Shown: positions 16,575 to 28,004, counted from the first letter of the stretch. The stretch is DNA of 64,000 bases from Niveibacterium sp. SC-1 (GCF_038235435.1 NZ_CP151275.1:2232001-2296000), one strand, 5' to 3'. Notes: a model not told the origin generated them from the letters alone. Numbers and translations are program-made.

Positions 16575-19049
16575 ATGTCTTTCGGAATTTTCGGCCGCGC
16601 CGCTGGCGGCGCCGTGCTCATGAACAAGATTGGAGCCGAAGGCGCTGAGGCGGGAGCCTTCGCTGCATCGGTTCAAAGACACCTGATGAATGACGTCGGC
16701 GTGAGTCCCGCGATGGCCCGCGCCGGCGAGTGGATGCGCGCCACGGCGATGGCCAGCCGCGACCGCCTGGGCGAACGTTGGGTGCAGACGCAGGAGGAAG
16801 ACGTTGCCAACCACGCACGTCGTGCCTACTACCTCTCCGCGGAATTCCTGATCGGCCGGGCCATGAGCAATGCGCTCGCCGCCCTGAACCTGGACAAGGA
16901 TTTCGCGCAAGAGATGGCGAGCGTTGGCGCGAGCGCACCCGATGTGCTCGAAAGCGAGCCCGATGCCGCGTTGGGTAATGGCGGTCTGGGACGTCTGGCC
17001 GCCTGTTTCCTGGATTCGCTGGCGACGCTGGGCGTGCCCTCGATGGGCTACGGCATCCGCTATGAGTTCGGCATGTTCTCGCAGCGCATCGCCGACGGCC
17101 GTCAGGTCGAAGTGCCTGACAACTGGCTGGCGCAAGGCAACCCGTGGGAGTTTCCGCGGCGCGACGTCGCCTATCCGATCCCGTACGGCGGCTGGGTGGA
17201 CCACGTCGAGGGCCGTCCGGTCTGGTCGCCGCACGAGCGCATCCTGGCGCGTGCCTACGACATGGTGATCCCCGGCCACAGCACCGAACGCGTTTGTACG
17301 CTGCGCCTGTGGCGCGCCACCGCGCTCGATGAACTGGATCTGGCCGCGCACACCCGCGGCGACTACTCGCGTGCTTCGGAAGCGCGCAGCCGTGCCGAGA
17401 ACATTTCCTGGGTCCTCTATCCGGATGACTCGACTGTCCAAGGTCGCGAGCTGCGCCTGCGCCAGGAGTTCTTCTTTGTCTCCGCGTCCCTGCAGGACAT
17501 CATCGCCCGCCATGTGCGCGAGTACGGCACGCTGGAAAACCTGCACGAGAAGGCGGCGATCCAGCTGAACGACACGCACCCGGCACTCGCCGTGCCGGAG
17601 CTGATGCGCCTGCTCATGGACGAGCACGACTTCACCTGGGAGCAAGCCTGGTACCAGACCGAGCGGATCATCTCCTACACCAACCACACCCTGATGCCGG
17701 AAGCGCTGGAGACCTGGCCGGTCGGCATCATGCAGTACCTGCTGCCGCGCCATCTGGACATCGTCTACGAGATCAACCGCCGTTTCCTCGATCGCGTCGG
17801 CAAACTGTTCCCGAACGAACCCGAATTGCTGCGCCGCGTGTCGCTGATCAACGAGGATGGCGAGCGCCGCGTGCGCATGGCCTATCTGTCGATCGTGGCT
17901 TCGACCAAGGTCAACGGTGTCGCCAAGCTGCACTCCGACCTGATGGTCCAGACCATCTTCTCGGACTTCGCCCGCATCTACCCGGACCGCTTCACCAACG
18001 TCACCAACGGCGTGACGCCGCGCCGCTGGCTGGCCCAGTGCAACACCGGACTGGCTAACCTGATCGACGCGACCATCCCGGGCAACTGGCGCTGCGACCT
18101 CGATCAGCTCAAGCGCCTGGACGAGTTCGCGGGCGACGCCGGCTTCCGCCAGAAGCTGGCCGATATCAAGCTCGCGAACAAGCAGCGCCTCGCGGCCTAC
18201 GTCGAACGCGAACTGGGCTTCAGCATCGATCCGAACGCGCTCTTCGACATCCAGGTCAAGCGGATGCACGAGTACAAGCGCCAGCTGCTCAACGTGCTGC
18301 ACGTGGTCCAGCGCTACCGCGAGATGATCGCCAACCCGAACGCCGATTGGCAGCCGCGGGTGCACGTTTTCGCCGGCAAGGCCGCCTCGGCTTACCGCAT
18401 GGCCAAGTTGATCATCCACCTGATCCACGATGTGGCCCGCGCGGTGAACAACGATGCCCGCCTGAAGGGGCGCCTGAAGGTTGTGTTCCTGCCGGACTAC
18501 CGTGTTTCCGTAGGCGAGAAGATCTTCCCGGCCGCTGACATCTCCGAGCAGATCTCCACCGCGGGGACCGAGGCCTCGGGCACGGGCAACATGAAGTTCG
18601 CGCTCAACGGCGCGCTCACCGTGGGCACCTGGGACGGCGCGAACATCGAAATCGCGCAGAGCGTGGGTCTGGACAACATCTTCGTCTTCGGCTTGCGTAC
18701 CGAAGAGGTCGAGAAGCTTGCACGCCAGGGCTACAATCCCTCGGCCTGGTACGAAGGCAATGCGGACCTGAAGGCGGTGATCGACATGATCGGCAGCGCC
18801 TACTTCTCGCCCGAAGAGCCCGACCGCTACCGGCCGCTGGTCGATGCGCTGCTGCATCGCGACCAGTATTTCCTGCTTGCGGATTTTGCGGCCTACGTCG
18901 AAACCCATCGCGCAGTAGACCTCGCCTATCGCGACCGTGACGCCTGGCTCACCAAGGTGGTTCACAACATCGCAGGAATGGGGACCTTCTCTTCCGACCG
19001 GACAATCCGCGAGTACTGCCAACGAATCTGGAAGGTACCTGCTCGCTGA
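16575..19049 (+). CDS. glgP: glycogen/starch/alpha-glucan phosphorylase
   Basis: 824-residue phosphorylase that releases glucose 1-phosphate from the ends of alpha-1,4 glucans. The family signature [20 protein letters not shown] is intact, and Lys674 within it is the pyridoxal-phosphate lysine. [20 protein letters not shown] and [17 protein letters not shown] are also typical. Length matches the family. The start has an ideal AAGGAG site. It opens the operon glgP-glgB-glgX-malQ, which degrades and remodels glycogen. No glgA or glgC is present in the window, so glucan synthesis genes lie elsewhere. Confidence 0.97.
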   Translation: MSFGIFGRAAGGAVLMNKIGAEGAEAGAFAASVQRHLMNDVGVSPAMARAGEWMRATAMASRDRLGERWVQTQEEDVANHARRAYYLSAEFLIGRAMSNALAALNLDKDFAQEMASVGASAPDVLESEPDAALGNGGLGRLAACFLDSLATLGVPSMGYGIRYEFGMFSQRIADGRQVEVPDNWLAQGNPWEFPRRDVAYPIPYGGWVDHVEGRPVWSPHERILARAYDMVIPGHSTERVCTLRLWRATALDELDLAAHTRGDYSRASEARSRAENISWVLYPDDSTVQGRELRLRQEFFFVSASLQDIIARHVREYGTLENLHEKAAIQLNDTHPALAVPELMRLLMDEHDFTWEQAWYQTERIISYTNHTLMPEALETWPVGIMQYLLPRHLDIVYEINRRFLDRVGKLFPNEPELLRRVSLINEDGERRVRMAYLSIVASTKVNGVAKLHSDLMVQTIFSDFARIYPDRFTNVTNGVTPRRWLAQCNTGLANLIDATIPGNWRCDLDQLKRLDEFAGDAGFRQKLADIKLANKQRLAAYVERELGFSIDPNALFDIQVKRMHEYKRQLLNVLHVVQRYREMIANPNADWQPRVHVFAGKAASAYRMAKLIIHLIHDVARAVNNDARLKGRLKVVFLPDYRVSVGEKIFPAADISEQISTAGTEASGTGNMKFALNGALTVGTWDGANIEIAQSVGLDNIFVFGLRTEEVEKLARQGYNPSAWYEGNADLKAVIDMIGSAYFSPEEPDRYRPLVDALLHRDQYFLLADFAAYVETHRAVDLAYRDRDAWLTKVVHNIAGMGTFSSDRTIREYCQRIWKVPAR

Positions 19050-19050
19050 T

Positions 19051-21234
19051 ATGCTCAATGCCGACGACCTAGCGGCACTTCTCGAAGCCCGTCACACCGA
19101 CCCGTTCGGTGTGCTCGGGCTCCACGACGATACGCAGGGACGCGCGACCGTCTCGACATTCCAACCTGGCGCGAGCGAAGTCCGCGTCGTGGACGCGGCG
19201 ACGGGCAAGTTGCTGGCGCAGCTCCCGGCGGTGCACGTCGCCGGCTTCTTCGAGGGGCCGGTCGGCGCCGCTGGGGAACGGCCGCGCTACAGGCTCTCGG
19301 TCACGTGGGCCGACGGGCAGGTGTCGGAGGTCGAGGACAGCTTCCGTTTTCCGCCCATCCTGGGCGAGACGGACGCCTGGTTGCTGGCGGAAGGTTCGCA
19401 TCTGCGGCCCTACGAGATTCTCGGCGCGCATCCGCGCCGGATCGACGAGGTCGACGGCGTCGCCTTCACCGTCTGGGCGCCCAATGCGGCGCGCGTGTCG
19501 GTCGTTGGCGATTTCAACGTCTGGGACGGCCGACGCCACCCGATGCGTCTGCGTCGGGAGTGCGGGGTCTGGGAAACCTTTGTTGCCGGCATCGGCGTGG
19601 GCACGGCCTACAAGTTCGAGATCCGCACCCACGGGGGCGCGATCCTGCAGAAGGCCGACCCGATGGGTTTTGCGGCGGAACTGCGGCCTCGCACCGCCAG
19701 CGTGGTCGCTGGCCTTCCGCCCGTCCGCGCGGTGCCAGCCGGTCGTTCCGCGGCCAACGCGCTGGATGCGCCGATCAGCGTCTATGAACTGCATCCGGGT
19801 TCGTGGCGGCGCAAGCCGGAGGAGGGCAACCGCTTCCTCACCTGGCGCGAGATGGCCGACGAGCTCGTGCCCTACGTCAAGGATCTCGGTTTCACACATA
19901 TCGAACTGATGCCGGTCTCCGAGCATCCCTTCGATGGCTCCTGGGGCTACCAGCCGGTCGGACTCTACGCGCCGACTTCGCGCTTCGGATCGCCCGAGGA
20001 CTTCGGCACCTTCGTCGACGCGGTGCATGCTGCCGGGCTGGGTCTTTTCATCGACTGGGTGCCCGGTCACTTCCCCTCCGACCCGCACGGGCTGGCCAAC
20101 TTCGATGGCACGCCGCTCTACGAGCACAGCGATCCGCGCGAGGGCTACCACCCGGATTGGAACACGCTGATCTACAACTTTGGCCGCAACGAGGTGCGCA
20201 ACTTCCTCGTTGGCAACGCCCTGTACTGGATCGAGCGTTTCGGCGTGGACGGGTTGCGTGTGGACGCGGTCGCCTCGCTGCTTTACCGCGACTATTCGCG
20301 CCGCGCCGGCGAGTGGATTCCGAACATCTACGGCGGCCGCGAGAACCTGGAAGCCATCGGCTTCCTGCGCCGCATGAACGAGGTGGTGGGCGAACACGGC
20401 CAGGGTGCGATTACCCTGGCCGAAGAGTCGACCGCCTGGCCCGCCGTATCGCGCCCGCCCTACATGGGCGGGCTGGGTTTCCACTTCAAGTGGAACATGG
20501 GCTGGATGCACGACACGCTCAAGTACGTCGAGCATGAGCCTGTCCATCGCCGCTTCCACCACAACGAACTGACCTTCGGGCTCGTCTATGCCTTCGACGA
20601 GAACTTCGTGCTGCCGCTCTCGCATGACGAAGTGGTGCACGGCAAGGGTTCGCTGATCGCCAAGATGCCTGGTGATGGCTGGCAGAAGTTCGCCAACCTG
20701 CGCGCCTACTATGGGTTCATGTGGACCCACCCGGGCAAGAAGCTGCTCTTCATGGGTGGCGAGTTTGCGCAGGGGCGCGAGTGGAACCACGACCAGAGCC
20801 TGGACTGGCACCTGCTCGACCATGAGTGGCATCGCGGCGTGCAGGCCCTGGTGCGCGATCTCAACGCGGTCTACAAACGCCTGCCGGCCTTGCACCAGCG
20901 CGACTGCGAGGGGCAGGGCTTCGGCTGGCTGGACTTGAACAATTCCGACTGGTCGGTGGTGGCCTACGCCCGCTACGGCCGCGACGAGAATGCAGTGGCG
21001 CTCGCGGTCTGCAACTTCACGCCGGAGGTGCGCCATGCCTATCGCATGGGCGTGCCGCGCGCCGGCCGCTACCACGAAGCGCTCAACACCGACGCCGCGG
21101 TCTACGGTGGCTCGAACTTTGGCAACGCGGGCAAAACCATCGAAGCGCAGCCGATACCCTGGAACGGCTACAGCCACTCGATCGAGATCGCCTTGCCGCC
21201 GCTGGCGACAATCCTCTTCGAGTACCAGCCCTGA
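19051..21234 (+). CDS. glgB: 1,4-alpha-glucan branching enzyme
   Basis: 727-residue GH13 enzyme that makes alpha-1,6 branches in glycogen. An N-terminal duplicated beta-sandwich (two CBM48-like modules, with [13 protein letters not shown] and [12 protein letters not shown]) precedes the barrel. The nucleophile is Asp405 in [15 protein letters not shown] and the acid/base is Glu458 in LAEEST, the same numbers as in the Escherichia coli enzyme. [20 protein letters not shown] is also typical. ATG 19051 is only one base after the glgP stop; longer frames overlap glgP and are unlikely. Confidence 0.97.
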   Translation: MLNADDLAALLEARHTDPFGVLGLHDDTQGRATVSTFQPGASEVRVVDAATGKLLAQLPAVHVAGFFEGPVGAAGERPRYRLSVTWADGQVSEVEDSFRFPPILGETDAWLLAEGSHLRPYEILGAHPRRIDEVDGVAFTVWAPNAARVSVVGDFNVWDGRRHPMRLRRECGVWETFVAGIGVGTAYKFEIRTHGGAILQKADPMGFAAELRPRTASVVAGLPPVRAVPAGRSAANALDAPISVYELHPGSWRRKPEEGNRFLTWREMADELVPYVKDLGFTHIELMPVSEHPFDGSWGYQPVGLYAPTSRFGSPEDFGTFVDAVHAAGLGLFIDWVPGHFPSDPHGLANFDGTPLYEHSDPREGYHPDWNTLIYNFGRNEVRNFLVGNALYWIERFGVDGLRVDAVASLLYRDYSRRAGEWIPNIYGGRENLEAIGFLRRMNEVVGEHGQGAITLAEESTAWPAVSRPPYMGGLGFHFKWNMGWMHDTLKYVEHEPVHRRFHHNELTFGLVYAFDENFVLPLSHDEVVHGKGSLIAKMPGDGWQKFANLRAYYGFMWTHPGKKLLFMGGEFAQGREWNHDQSLDWHLLDHEWHRGVQALVRDLNAVYKRLPALHQRDCEGQGFGWLDLNNSDWSVVAYARYGRDENAVALAVCNFTPEVRHAYRMGVPRAGRYHEALNTDAAVYGGSNFGNAGKTIEAQPIPWNGYSHSIEIALPPLATILFEYQP

Positions 21235-23336
21235 TGCATCTGCCCAACGAACTGCGGAACGGTCGCGCGTGGCCCCTGGGGGCGAGTGTGGATGGGCGGG
21301 GCGTGAACTTCGCGCTCTTCTCCGCCCATGCGACCAAGGTTGAACTGTGCATCTTCAACCACGACGGAACGACCGAGGTGAAACGCTTGGCCTTGCCGTT
21401 TCGCACGGGCGACGTCTGGCACGGCTACCTGGAAGGCGTGGAGGCGGGGTTGGTGTACGGCTACCGGGTTCACGGCCCGTATCAGCCAGAGCGTGGGCAT
21501 CGCTTCAATCCGCACAAGCTCCTGCTCGACCCCTATGCGCGGGAAATCGTCGGGGAGTTCCGTTGGCTCGATGAGCACTACGGGCATGAGATGGGTCACC
21601 CGGACGGCGCGGCTTCTTTCTCGGAGACCGACAACGCCCGGCACGCGCTCAAGGCGAGAGTGGTGCTGGACCTCCCCGCGGCGGCAGACATGCGCCCGCG
21701 CGTCGCGCCCGAGCAAACGGTGATCTACGAGGCCCACGTCAAGGGCCTGACGATGATGCACCCGGCGGTGCCCGAGGAGTTGCGCGGCACCTATCTCGGC
21801 GTCAGCCATCCGGCGATGATCGAGCACTACCAGCACCTGGGTATCACCACGATCGAATTGTTGCCGGTGCAGTTCGGCGTGCCCGAGCACTTCATCACCT
21901 CGCGCGAACTCACGAACTACTGGAACTACAACCCGCTCGGCTATTTCGCGGTGGAGCCGCGCTACTGGTCGCGCACGACGAGCTCGCCAATCGCCGAGTT
22001 CCGCCAGATGATGGACGCCCTGCACGACGCGGGCCTCGAGGTCATCATCGACGTGGTCTACAACCACACGGCCGAGGCGGGCGCCAACGGTCCGACGACG
22101 AGCTATCGCGGCATCGACCATGCGAGCTACTACCGCCTGCAACCCAATGACCCTTCGCATTGCGAGAATCTGACCGGCTGCGGCAACACGCTCAATGTGG
22201 CGCATCCGCGCGTGACGCAGATGGTGCTGGACTCGCTGCGCTACTGGGTCACCAACTTCGGCATCGACGGTTTCCGCTTCGATCTGGCGACTTCCATCGG
22301 CCGACGGGCACATGGTTTCGATACCGATGCAGCGTTTTTCGTGGCCTTCGAGCAATGTCCGGTGCTGTCGACGGTCAAGCGCATCGCCGAGCCCTGGGAT
22401 CTGGGTTACGACGGCTATCGGCTTGGCCAGTTTCCCAGCGCCTGGATGGAATGGAACGACAAGTACCGCGACACGGCGCGCGCGTACTGGCTGCACCGGG
22501 CACGCAACCGCGGCGAGTTCGCCCGACGCATCACCGCGTCCAGCGATGTTTTCCAGGGCTCGCACCGCGCGCCGCTGTGCAGCGTGAACTACGTGACCTC
22601 GCACGACGGCTTCACCTTGCAGGACCTCGTCACCTACAACGACCGCCACAACCACGCCAACCGCGAGGACAACCGCGACGGGCATGGTCACAACCTGAGC
22701 TTCAACTGCGGCGAGGAGGGCGTTACCGCCAACCCGGCGGTCCTGATCCTGCGCAAGCGCCTCAAGCGGGCGATGCTCGCCACGCTGCTACTTTCGCGCG
22801 GCACGCCCATGCTGCTGGCGGGCGACGAGATGGGGCGCACCCAGCAGGGCAACAACAACGCCTACTGCCAGGACAATGAAATCTCCTGGATCGACTGGAG
22901 CGAGCGCGATCCCGAACTGGAAGACTTTGTCGCGGCGTTGATCCGTCTGCGCAGCGTGCACGGCGCCATGCCCAACAGCATGTGGGCTCGCCGCACCGAT
23001 CTTGGCGGTCCGCTCTACGACCTCGTGTGGTACGACCCGGCCGGCACGATCATGACCTCCGACCAATGGAACGACGCGCACGATCTGGCCCTGTGCGCCT
23101 TGTTCACGCCGGCGCGCGGCAACAAGGGGCCGCGCGTGGCGCTACTGTTCAATCCCCAGGCGCAGAGCGTGGAGTTCCGCCTGCCCTTGCACGGTGCGTG
23201 GCAGCGCATCTATGACACTGACCTAGAGCGGCCGTTCACACCATCCGCCGCCAAGGACCGTTACCGCCTGCCCTATAGCGCGGTTGCGGCCCTCGTACTG
23301 CCCCTGCCTGAAACCACAGTCGCGGGCGCTTACTGA
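21234..23336 (+). CDS. glgX: glycogen debranching enzyme GlgX
   Basis: 700-residue GH13 isoamylase-type enzyme that removes alpha-1,6 branches left after phosphorylase action. It begins with a CBM48 module (NGRAWPLGASVDGRGVNFAL). Catalytic residues are Asp350 in IDGFRFDLATSIGRR and Glu386 in AEPWDLGYDGYRLGQFP. VVYNHTAEAGANGPTTSYRG and LLLSRGTPMLLAGDEMGRTQ are typical of GlgX. Its start overlaps the glgB stop as TGATG, indicating translational coupling. Confidence 0.97.
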   Translation: MHLPNELRNGRAWPLGASVDGRGVNFALFSAHATKVELCIFNHDGTTEVKRLALPFRTGDVWHGYLEGVEAGLVYGYRVHGPYQPERGHRFNPHKLLLDPYAREIVGEFRWLDEHYGHEMGHPDGAASFSETDNARHALKARVVLDLPAAADMRPRVAPEQTVIYEAHVKGLTMMHPAVPEELRGTYLGVSHPAMIEHYQHLGITTIELLPVQFGVPEHFITSRELTNYWNYNPLGYFAVEPRYWSRTTSSPIAEFRQMMDALHDAGLEVIIDVVYNHTAEAGANGPTTSYRGIDHASYYRLQPNDPSHCENLTGCGNTLNVAHPRVTQMVLDSLRYWVTNFGIDGFRFDLATSIGRRAHGFDTDAAFFVAFEQCPVLSTVKRIAEPWDLGYDGYRLGQFPSAWMEWNDKYRDTARAYWLHRARNRGEFARRITASSDVFQGSHRAPLCSVNYVTSHDGFTLQDLVTYNDRHNHANREDNRDGHGHNLSFNCGEEGVTANPAVLILRKRLKRAMLATLLLSRGTPMLLAGDEMGRTQQGNNNAYCQDNEISWIDWSERDPELEDFVAALIRLRSVHGAMPNSMWARRTDLGGPLYDLVWYDPAGTIMTSDQWNDAHDLALCALFTPARGNKGPRVALLFNPQAQSVEFRLPLHGAWQRIYDTDLERPFTPSAAKDRYRLPYSAVAALVLPLPETTVAGAY

Positions 23337-23363
23337 GCGCCACCCCCATAACAAGGACATTTC

Positions 23364-24908
23364 ATGGTTTTCGATCGACGCACCAGCGGCATCCTGCTGC
23401 ATCCCACTTCTTTGCCCGGCCCGAACGGGAGTGGTGACCTTGGTGCTGCCGCCTATCACTTCGTGGACTGGCTGGTCAGCGCCGGCCAATCGCTGTGGCA
23501 GGTGCTGCCGCTGATGCCCATAGGACCGGCGAACTCGCCGTACATGAGCAAGTCGGCCTTTGCCGGCAACCCGCTGCTGATCGATCTGGAAGACCTGAGC
23601 CGTCGTGGCTGGCTGGGCCCGATCCGCGACGCGGAGCGGGTGGGCTTCGACGCACACAAGGTGAACTTCGGCAGCGTGGTGCCTTTCCGTCTGGGCAAGC
23701 TGCGCGAGGCCGCCGAGGGCTTTGCGGCAAACGCATCGGCGGACGATCACAAGGCATTCGCGAGCTACTGCGAGGCCGAGGCTATCTGGCTCGACGACTA
23801 TGCGCTCTTCATGGCGCTGGACGAGCAGTTCGAAGGACGCATCTGGACCGAATGGGACGCACCCTTGGCCAAGCGCCAGAAGACCGCGATCAGCAAGGCG
23901 CGCAAGCAGCTCGCCGACCAGATCGTGTTCTGGCAGTTCGTGCAATGGAACTTCGACCGCCAGTGGCGTTCGCTCAAGCAGTACGCGAACGAGCGGGGTA
24001 TCCAGCTCATCGGCGACCTGCCGATCTTCGTGGCCCATCACAGCGCGGACTGCTGGGCGCGCCCGGATCTGTACCACCTCGACAGCCACTTCCAGCCGAC
24101 GGTCGTCGCTGGCGTGCCGCCGGACTTTTTCTCCGCCACCGGACAGCGCTGGGGCAATCCGCTCTACAACTGGCAGGCGATGGACAAGGACGGGTACGCC
24201 TGGTGGATCGAGCGCGTGAAGCGCCAGCTGAGTCTTGCCGACATCATCCGGATCGATCACTTCCGTGGTTTTGCCGGTTACTGGGAAATCCCTGCGACCG
24301 AACCCACTGCGATCGTGGGTCGTTGGGTCACCGGTCCGGGCAAGGCCCTGTTCGAGGCGATCGAGAAGGCCCTCGGCGTACTGCCGATCATCGCCGAGGA
24401 CCTGGGTGTGATCACGCCGGACGTGGTGGACCTGCGCGACAGCTTTGGCCTGCCCGGCATGCGCATCCTGGAGTTCGCCTTCGCCTCGGACAGCAACGAC
24501 AAATTCCTGCCGCACAACTACGTGCCGCGCACGATCGTCTACACCGGTACCCATGACAACGACACCGTCATCGGCTGGTGGGCCACCTGCACCGAGCGCG
24601 AACGTGCTTTCGTGCGCCACTACTTCGGTACGGACGGGCATGACATCCACTGGACCTTCGTCCGCGCGGCAGCCATGTCGGTCGCTGCGATGTCGATCTA
24701 CCAGTTCCAGGATGTGCTGGGTCTCGACGGCTACCACCGCATGAACCGCCCGGGTTCGGTGGGTTGGTGGGAATGGCGTTTCAGCTGGGATTACGTGGGC
24801 TCCGAGCCCGCGCGACGCCTGTCGGAACTGTGTGCGCTGTCCGGCCGCGCCGGCCAGGACCGCATGCCGGCGATGCCGGACTGGCCCGCCGACGTGGTCC
24901 GCCCCTGA
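23364..24908 (+). CDS. malQ: 4-alpha-glucanotransferase (amylomaltase)
   Basis: 514-residue GH77 enzyme that disproportionates malto-oligosaccharides. The N-terminus RRTSGILLHPTSLPGPNGSG is diagnostic. The nucleophile is Asp298 in IRIDHFRGFAGYWEIPA and the acid/base Glu345 in IIAEDLGVITPDV. YTGTHDNDTVIGW and QDVLGLDGYHRMNRPGSVGW complete the set. As last gene of the operon it processes the short oligosaccharides produced by GlgP and GlgX, so that the phosphorylase can continue. A strong terminator follows. Confidence 0.97.
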   Translation: MVFDRRTSGILLHPTSLPGPNGSGDLGAAAYHFVDWLVSAGQSLWQVLPLMPIGPANSPYMSKSAFAGNPLLIDLEDLSRRGWLGPIRDAERVGFDAHKVNFGSVVPFRLGKLREAAEGFAANASADDHKAFASYCEAEAIWLDDYALFMALDEQFEGRIWTEWDAPLAKRQKTAISKARKQLADQIVFWQFVQWNFDRQWRSLKQYANERGIQLIGDLPIFVAHHSADCWARPDLYHLDSHFQPTVVAGVPPDFFSATGQRWGNPLYNWQAMDKDGYAWWIERVKRQLSLADIIRIDHFRGFAGYWEIPATEPTAIVGRWVTGPGKALFEAIEKALGVLPIIAEDLGVITPDVVDLRDSFGLPGMRILEFAFASDSNDKFLPHNYVPRTIVYTGTHDNDTVIGWWATCTERERAFVRHYFGTDGHDIHWTFVRAAAMSVAAMSIYQFQDVLGLDGYHRMNRPGSVGWWEWRFSWDYVGSEPARRLSELCALSGRAGQDRMPAMPDWPADVVRP

Positions 24909-24933
24909 GCGACACGACCAGGCACGAATGAAG

Positions 24934-24962
24934 ACGCCCGCGAAAGCGGGCGTTTCTCTTTG
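24934..24962 (+). terminator. rho-independent terminator of the glycogen operon
   Basis: Stem ACGCCCGC (24934-24941), GAAA tetraloop, GCGGGCGT (24946-24953), then TTCTCTTT. It stands 25 bases after the malQ stop and before the convergent mtfA gene. Confidence 0.9.
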
Positions 24963-24985
24963 CAGGGCGACAGGGCAGAGCCGGC

Positions 24986-25756
24986 CTATGTCCGCGCTTC
25001 GACTTGACCGGGGACAGCCGGATCCTGTCGATAGAAGCGATGCAGCTGCTCGTACACCGCGGGGTATTCGGCCAGAAGCAAGTCCGGATCGACGAAGAAG
25101 ACTTCCGACAGCACGGCGAAGAACTCGGCGGGCGTCTCGCCCGCATACGGGTCGATCGCCGTCTCTTCGCCCGAGTCCAGTCGGTCGCAGAAATCGTCAT
25201 AGGCTTCGCCGAAGGCGCTGTCCCAGTCCTCCTCCGACATGTCGCCGTGCAGCGGCGGGCAACCATCGGCTTCGCCCGCAAGCATGTCGAGCTTGTGGGC
25301 GAATTCGTGGATCACCACGTTCGCCCCTTCGTAGTCGTCCCGGTCCTCGAACCAGGAGATGAGGACCGGTCCGCCCTCCAGCGCGGCGCCCAGCGCGGGC
25401 TCGCCATACTCGTGCACCACGCCGGTTTCGTCCGTCTCCTGGCGCGGAATCACGAAGTCGCCCGGATAGACCACGATTCCAACCCAGCCGGCATAGGCAT
25501 CGAGGCCCAGTTCCAGTACCGGCAAACAGGCCTGCAGTGCGATCGACAGACGCATCGAAGCGCTCACTTCGAGGCCATGCGCGCCGGCGAATTCCTTGCG
25601 CTGCAGGAAGGCGAGCGCCATGACGCGCAGTCGCTCGCGGCTCGCCGCATCGAGTCGTTCGAGAAAGTCCAGACCGGCTTCGGCCGAAGTCCAATCGACC
25701 TCCGGGATCTGCGCGGTTTCGGACTCCGGGCTGAGCCAACGCTTGAACCAGTTCAT
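24986..25756 (-). CDS. mtfA: zinc-dependent peptidase, MtfA family
   Basis: 256-residue M90-family peptidase. The zinc site HEFAHKLDMLAGEADG lies around residue 150, with a downstream ETPAEFFAVLSEVFF segment supplying the third ligand region. YPGDFVIPRQ and ASMRLSIALQACLPVL are also family features. In enterobacteria MtfA binds the glucose repressor Mlc and is activated by it; whether that applies here is unknown. It is convergent to the glycogen operon, an interesting but unproven link to carbohydrate control. Divergent from relA with only 37 bases between the starts. Confidence 0.92.
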   Translation of the reverse strand: MNWFKRWLSPESETAQIPEVDWTSAEAGLDFLERLDAASRERLRVMALAFLQRKEFAGAHGLEVSASMRLSIALQACLPVLELGLDAYAGWVGIVVYPGDFVIPRQETDETGVVHEYGEPALGAALEGGPVLISWFEDRDDYEGANVVIHEFAHKLDMLAGEADGCPPLHGDMSEEDWDSAFGEAYDDFCDRLDSGEETAIDPYAGETPAEFFAVLSEVFFVDPDLLLAEYPAVYEQLHRFYRQDPAVPGQVEART

Positions 25757-25793
25757 CGGAACAGTCTAGCGCGGTGCGTGGGATAATCCGCCC

Positions 25794-28004
25794 ATGGTTC
25801 AAGTCACTCACGCACTCGATTCCGCGGCTGAAGCCATGCCCACGGTGGAGCAACTCGCCGAGGGCTTGGGCGAGGAAGCGCATCCGGCCATCCAGGCCGC
25901 GCTCGACTTCGCCTTGCCCTTGTACGGTGATCGCCTCCTGGGCACCGGTGAGCCGGTGATCCGCCACGCGATGGGCATGGTGCTGATCGCCGTATCGCTG
26001 CGGCTCGATCTGGAGACACGGCTGGCCGCGATCCTCTTCGATGTGGCCGATTGCCTCGAAGAGTCCGAAGCCTTCGAGCAGGTGGAGACGCGTTTCGGCC
26101 GTCAGGCGCAGCGTCTGGTGGTCGGCCTGCATCGCCTGCACAGCCTGCGCATGGTGACGCGCAAGGCGGCCGAATCCGAGATCCCCGAAGTCCGCGCGCA
26201 GACCGAAGTCTTGCGCAAGATGGTCCTGGCGATGGTGGAGGACCTGCGGGTCGTCATGCTGCGCCTGGCAAGCCGGGTGCAGACCCTGCGCTTCCTCACC
26301 GAGAACGAGGGCAACGAGCGCGAAGCCGTTGCGCGCGAGAGCATGGACCTCTACGCGCCGCTGGCGAACCGCCTGGGCATCTGGCAGTTGAAATGGGAGC
26401 TCGAGGACCTTTCCTTCCGCTTCCTCGAACCTCAGACCTACAAGCGCATCGCCAAGATGCTCGACGAGCGACGGGTGGAGCGCGAGGCCTTCATCACTGA
26501 CGCGGTTGAACGCTTGCGCAACGAACTCGCGACGGCGGGGGTCGAAGCCGAGGTCTATGGCCGGCCCAAGCACATCTACAGCATCTACAACAAGATGCGC
26601 GCCAAGAACCTGGACTTCGCGCAGGTCTATGACGTGCGGGCGTTGCGGGTGCTGGTGAAGGACATGCGCGACTGCTACACCGCGCTGGGTATCGTCCACG
26701 CCCTATGGCAGCCGATCCCGGGCGAGTACGACGACTACATCTCCAAGCCCAAGGGCAACAATTACCAAAGCCTGCACACTGCCGTGCGCGCCACGGACGG
26801 GCGTGCGCTCGAAGTGCAGATCCGTACCCACAAGATGCACCGCCACGCGGAGCTCGGGGTCGCGGCGCACTGGCGCTACAAGGAAGGCGCCGACGCCAGC
26901 GGCGGCAAGTACGACGAGAAGATCGCGCTGTTGCGCCAGCTGCTGTCGTGGCGCGATGAGATCACCGATTCGGCGCAATGGGAGTCGCATTTCAAGCGGG
27001 CTTCGCTGGACGACACCATCTATGTGATGACGCCACTCGGCCGGGTGATCGATCTCCCGCAAGGCGCGACGCCCATCGACTTTGCGTACCGGGTCCATAG
27101 CGACCTGGGCCACCGCTGCCGCGGCGCCAAGGTCAACGGTCAGATGGTCTCGCTCAACACCGCGCTGGAGAACGGCCAGGTCGTCGAGATCATCGTGGCC
27201 AAGCAGGGCGGCCCCTCGCGCGACTGGCTCAATCCGCAACTGGGCTACCTCACGACCTCGAACGCGCGGTCCAAGGTGCGGCGCTGGTTCCTGCTGCAGG
27301 AGGAAGCCGAGACGCTCGCGCAAGGTCGGGCGATCGTACTGCGCGAACTGCAGCGCGAAAATCAGGCGCATTCGAGCATCGACGAGCTGGCCAACCGCCT
27401 GGGCTACCGCAACACGGACGGTTTCCTGATCGCAGTCGGACGCGGTGACGTGGGAACCCGCCAGATCCAGATCGCCTTGCACGGCAGCGAGGTCGTCGAC
27501 CCGGTGCCGGATCTGGTGATCGGGCGCAGCCGCGCCAACCGCAAGGACGACAAGATCCTGATCGTCGGGGTCGGTCGTCTCCTGACCACGCTGGCCAAGT
27601 GCTGCAAACCGGCGCCACCGGATCCCATCCGCGGCTTCGTCACCCGCGGCAAGGGTGTGTCCATCCACCGCGCGGACTGCCGCGACTTCGGGCATGTCGC
27701 GCTACGTCATCCAGAGCGTGTGGTGGCGGCGGAGTGGGGCGCGCAGCAGCAAGCCGAAGAAACGCGCAGCGACGTCTACCCGGTGGACCTTGCCGTGGAG
27801 GCGGGTGACCGACAGGGGCTGCTGCGCGACATTTCCGAAATCCTCTCGCGCGAAAAGCTCAACGTCGTCGCAGTCAACACGATGTCCAAGAGCGGCCGTG
27901 CGTTCATGAAGTTCACCGTTGAAGTGCGCAATGCCTCCCAGGTGCAGCGGGCGGTGAACCTGATCGGCGAGTTGTCCGGCGTGGAAAAGGCGCGCCGCGC
28001 CTGA
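25794..28004 (+). CDS. relA: (p)ppGpp synthetase RelA
   Basis: 736-residue long RelA/SpoT homologue. The N-terminal HD domain is degenerate: the HDxxED hydrolase motif is replaced around LFDVADCLEE, so hydrolysis is unlikely. The synthetase domain is complete, with GRPKHIYSIYNKMRAKNLDF, and has the acidic motif ExDD (Glu311 to Asp314, GEYDDYISKPKGNNYQSLHT) characteristic of monofunctional RelA. TGS (MTPLGRVIDLPQGATPIDFA), a zinc-finger/helical region with CCKPAPPD, and a C-terminal ACT domain follow. It makes the stringent-response alarmone when ribosomes stall on uncharged tRNA. A bifunctional SpoT should be encoded elsewhere. Confidence 0.95.
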   Translation: MVQVTHALDSAAEAMPTVEQLAEGLGEEAHPAIQAALDFALPLYGDRLLGTGEPVIRHAMGMVLIAVSLRLDLETRLAAILFDVADCLEESEAFEQVETRFGRQAQRLVVGLHRLHSLRMVTRKAAESEIPEVRAQTEVLRKMVLAMVEDLRVVMLRLASRVQTLRFLTENEGNEREAVARESMDLYAPLANRLGIWQLKWELEDLSFRFLEPQTYKRIAKMLDERRVEREAFITDAVERLRNELATAGVEAEVYGRPKHIYSIYNKMRAKNLDFAQVYDVRALRVLVKDMRDCYTALGIVHALWQPIPGEYDDYISKPKGNNYQSLHTAVRATDGRALEVQIRTHKMHRHAELGVAAHWRYKEGADASGGKYDEKIALLRQLLSWRDEITDSAQWESHFKRASLDDTIYVMTPLGRVIDLPQGATPIDFAYRVHSDLGHRCRGAKVNGQMVSLNTALENGQVVEIIVAKQGGPSRDWLNPQLGYLTTSNARSKVRRWFLLQEEAETLAQGRAIVLRELQRENQAHSSIDELANRLGYRNTDGFLIAVGRGDVGTRQIQIALHGSEVVDPVPDLVIGRSRANRKDDKILIVGVGRLLTTLAKCCKPAPPDPIRGFVTRGKGVSIHRADCRDFGHVALRHPERVVAAEWGAQQQAEETRSDVYPVDLAVEAGDRQGLLRDISEILSREKLNVVAVNTMSKSGRAFMKFTVEVRNASQVQRAVNLIGELSGVEKARRA

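Noticed and set aside
16572..19058. 828-codon minus-strand open frame
   Set aside because: Exact antisense shadow of glgP, whose phosphorylase signature is intact.
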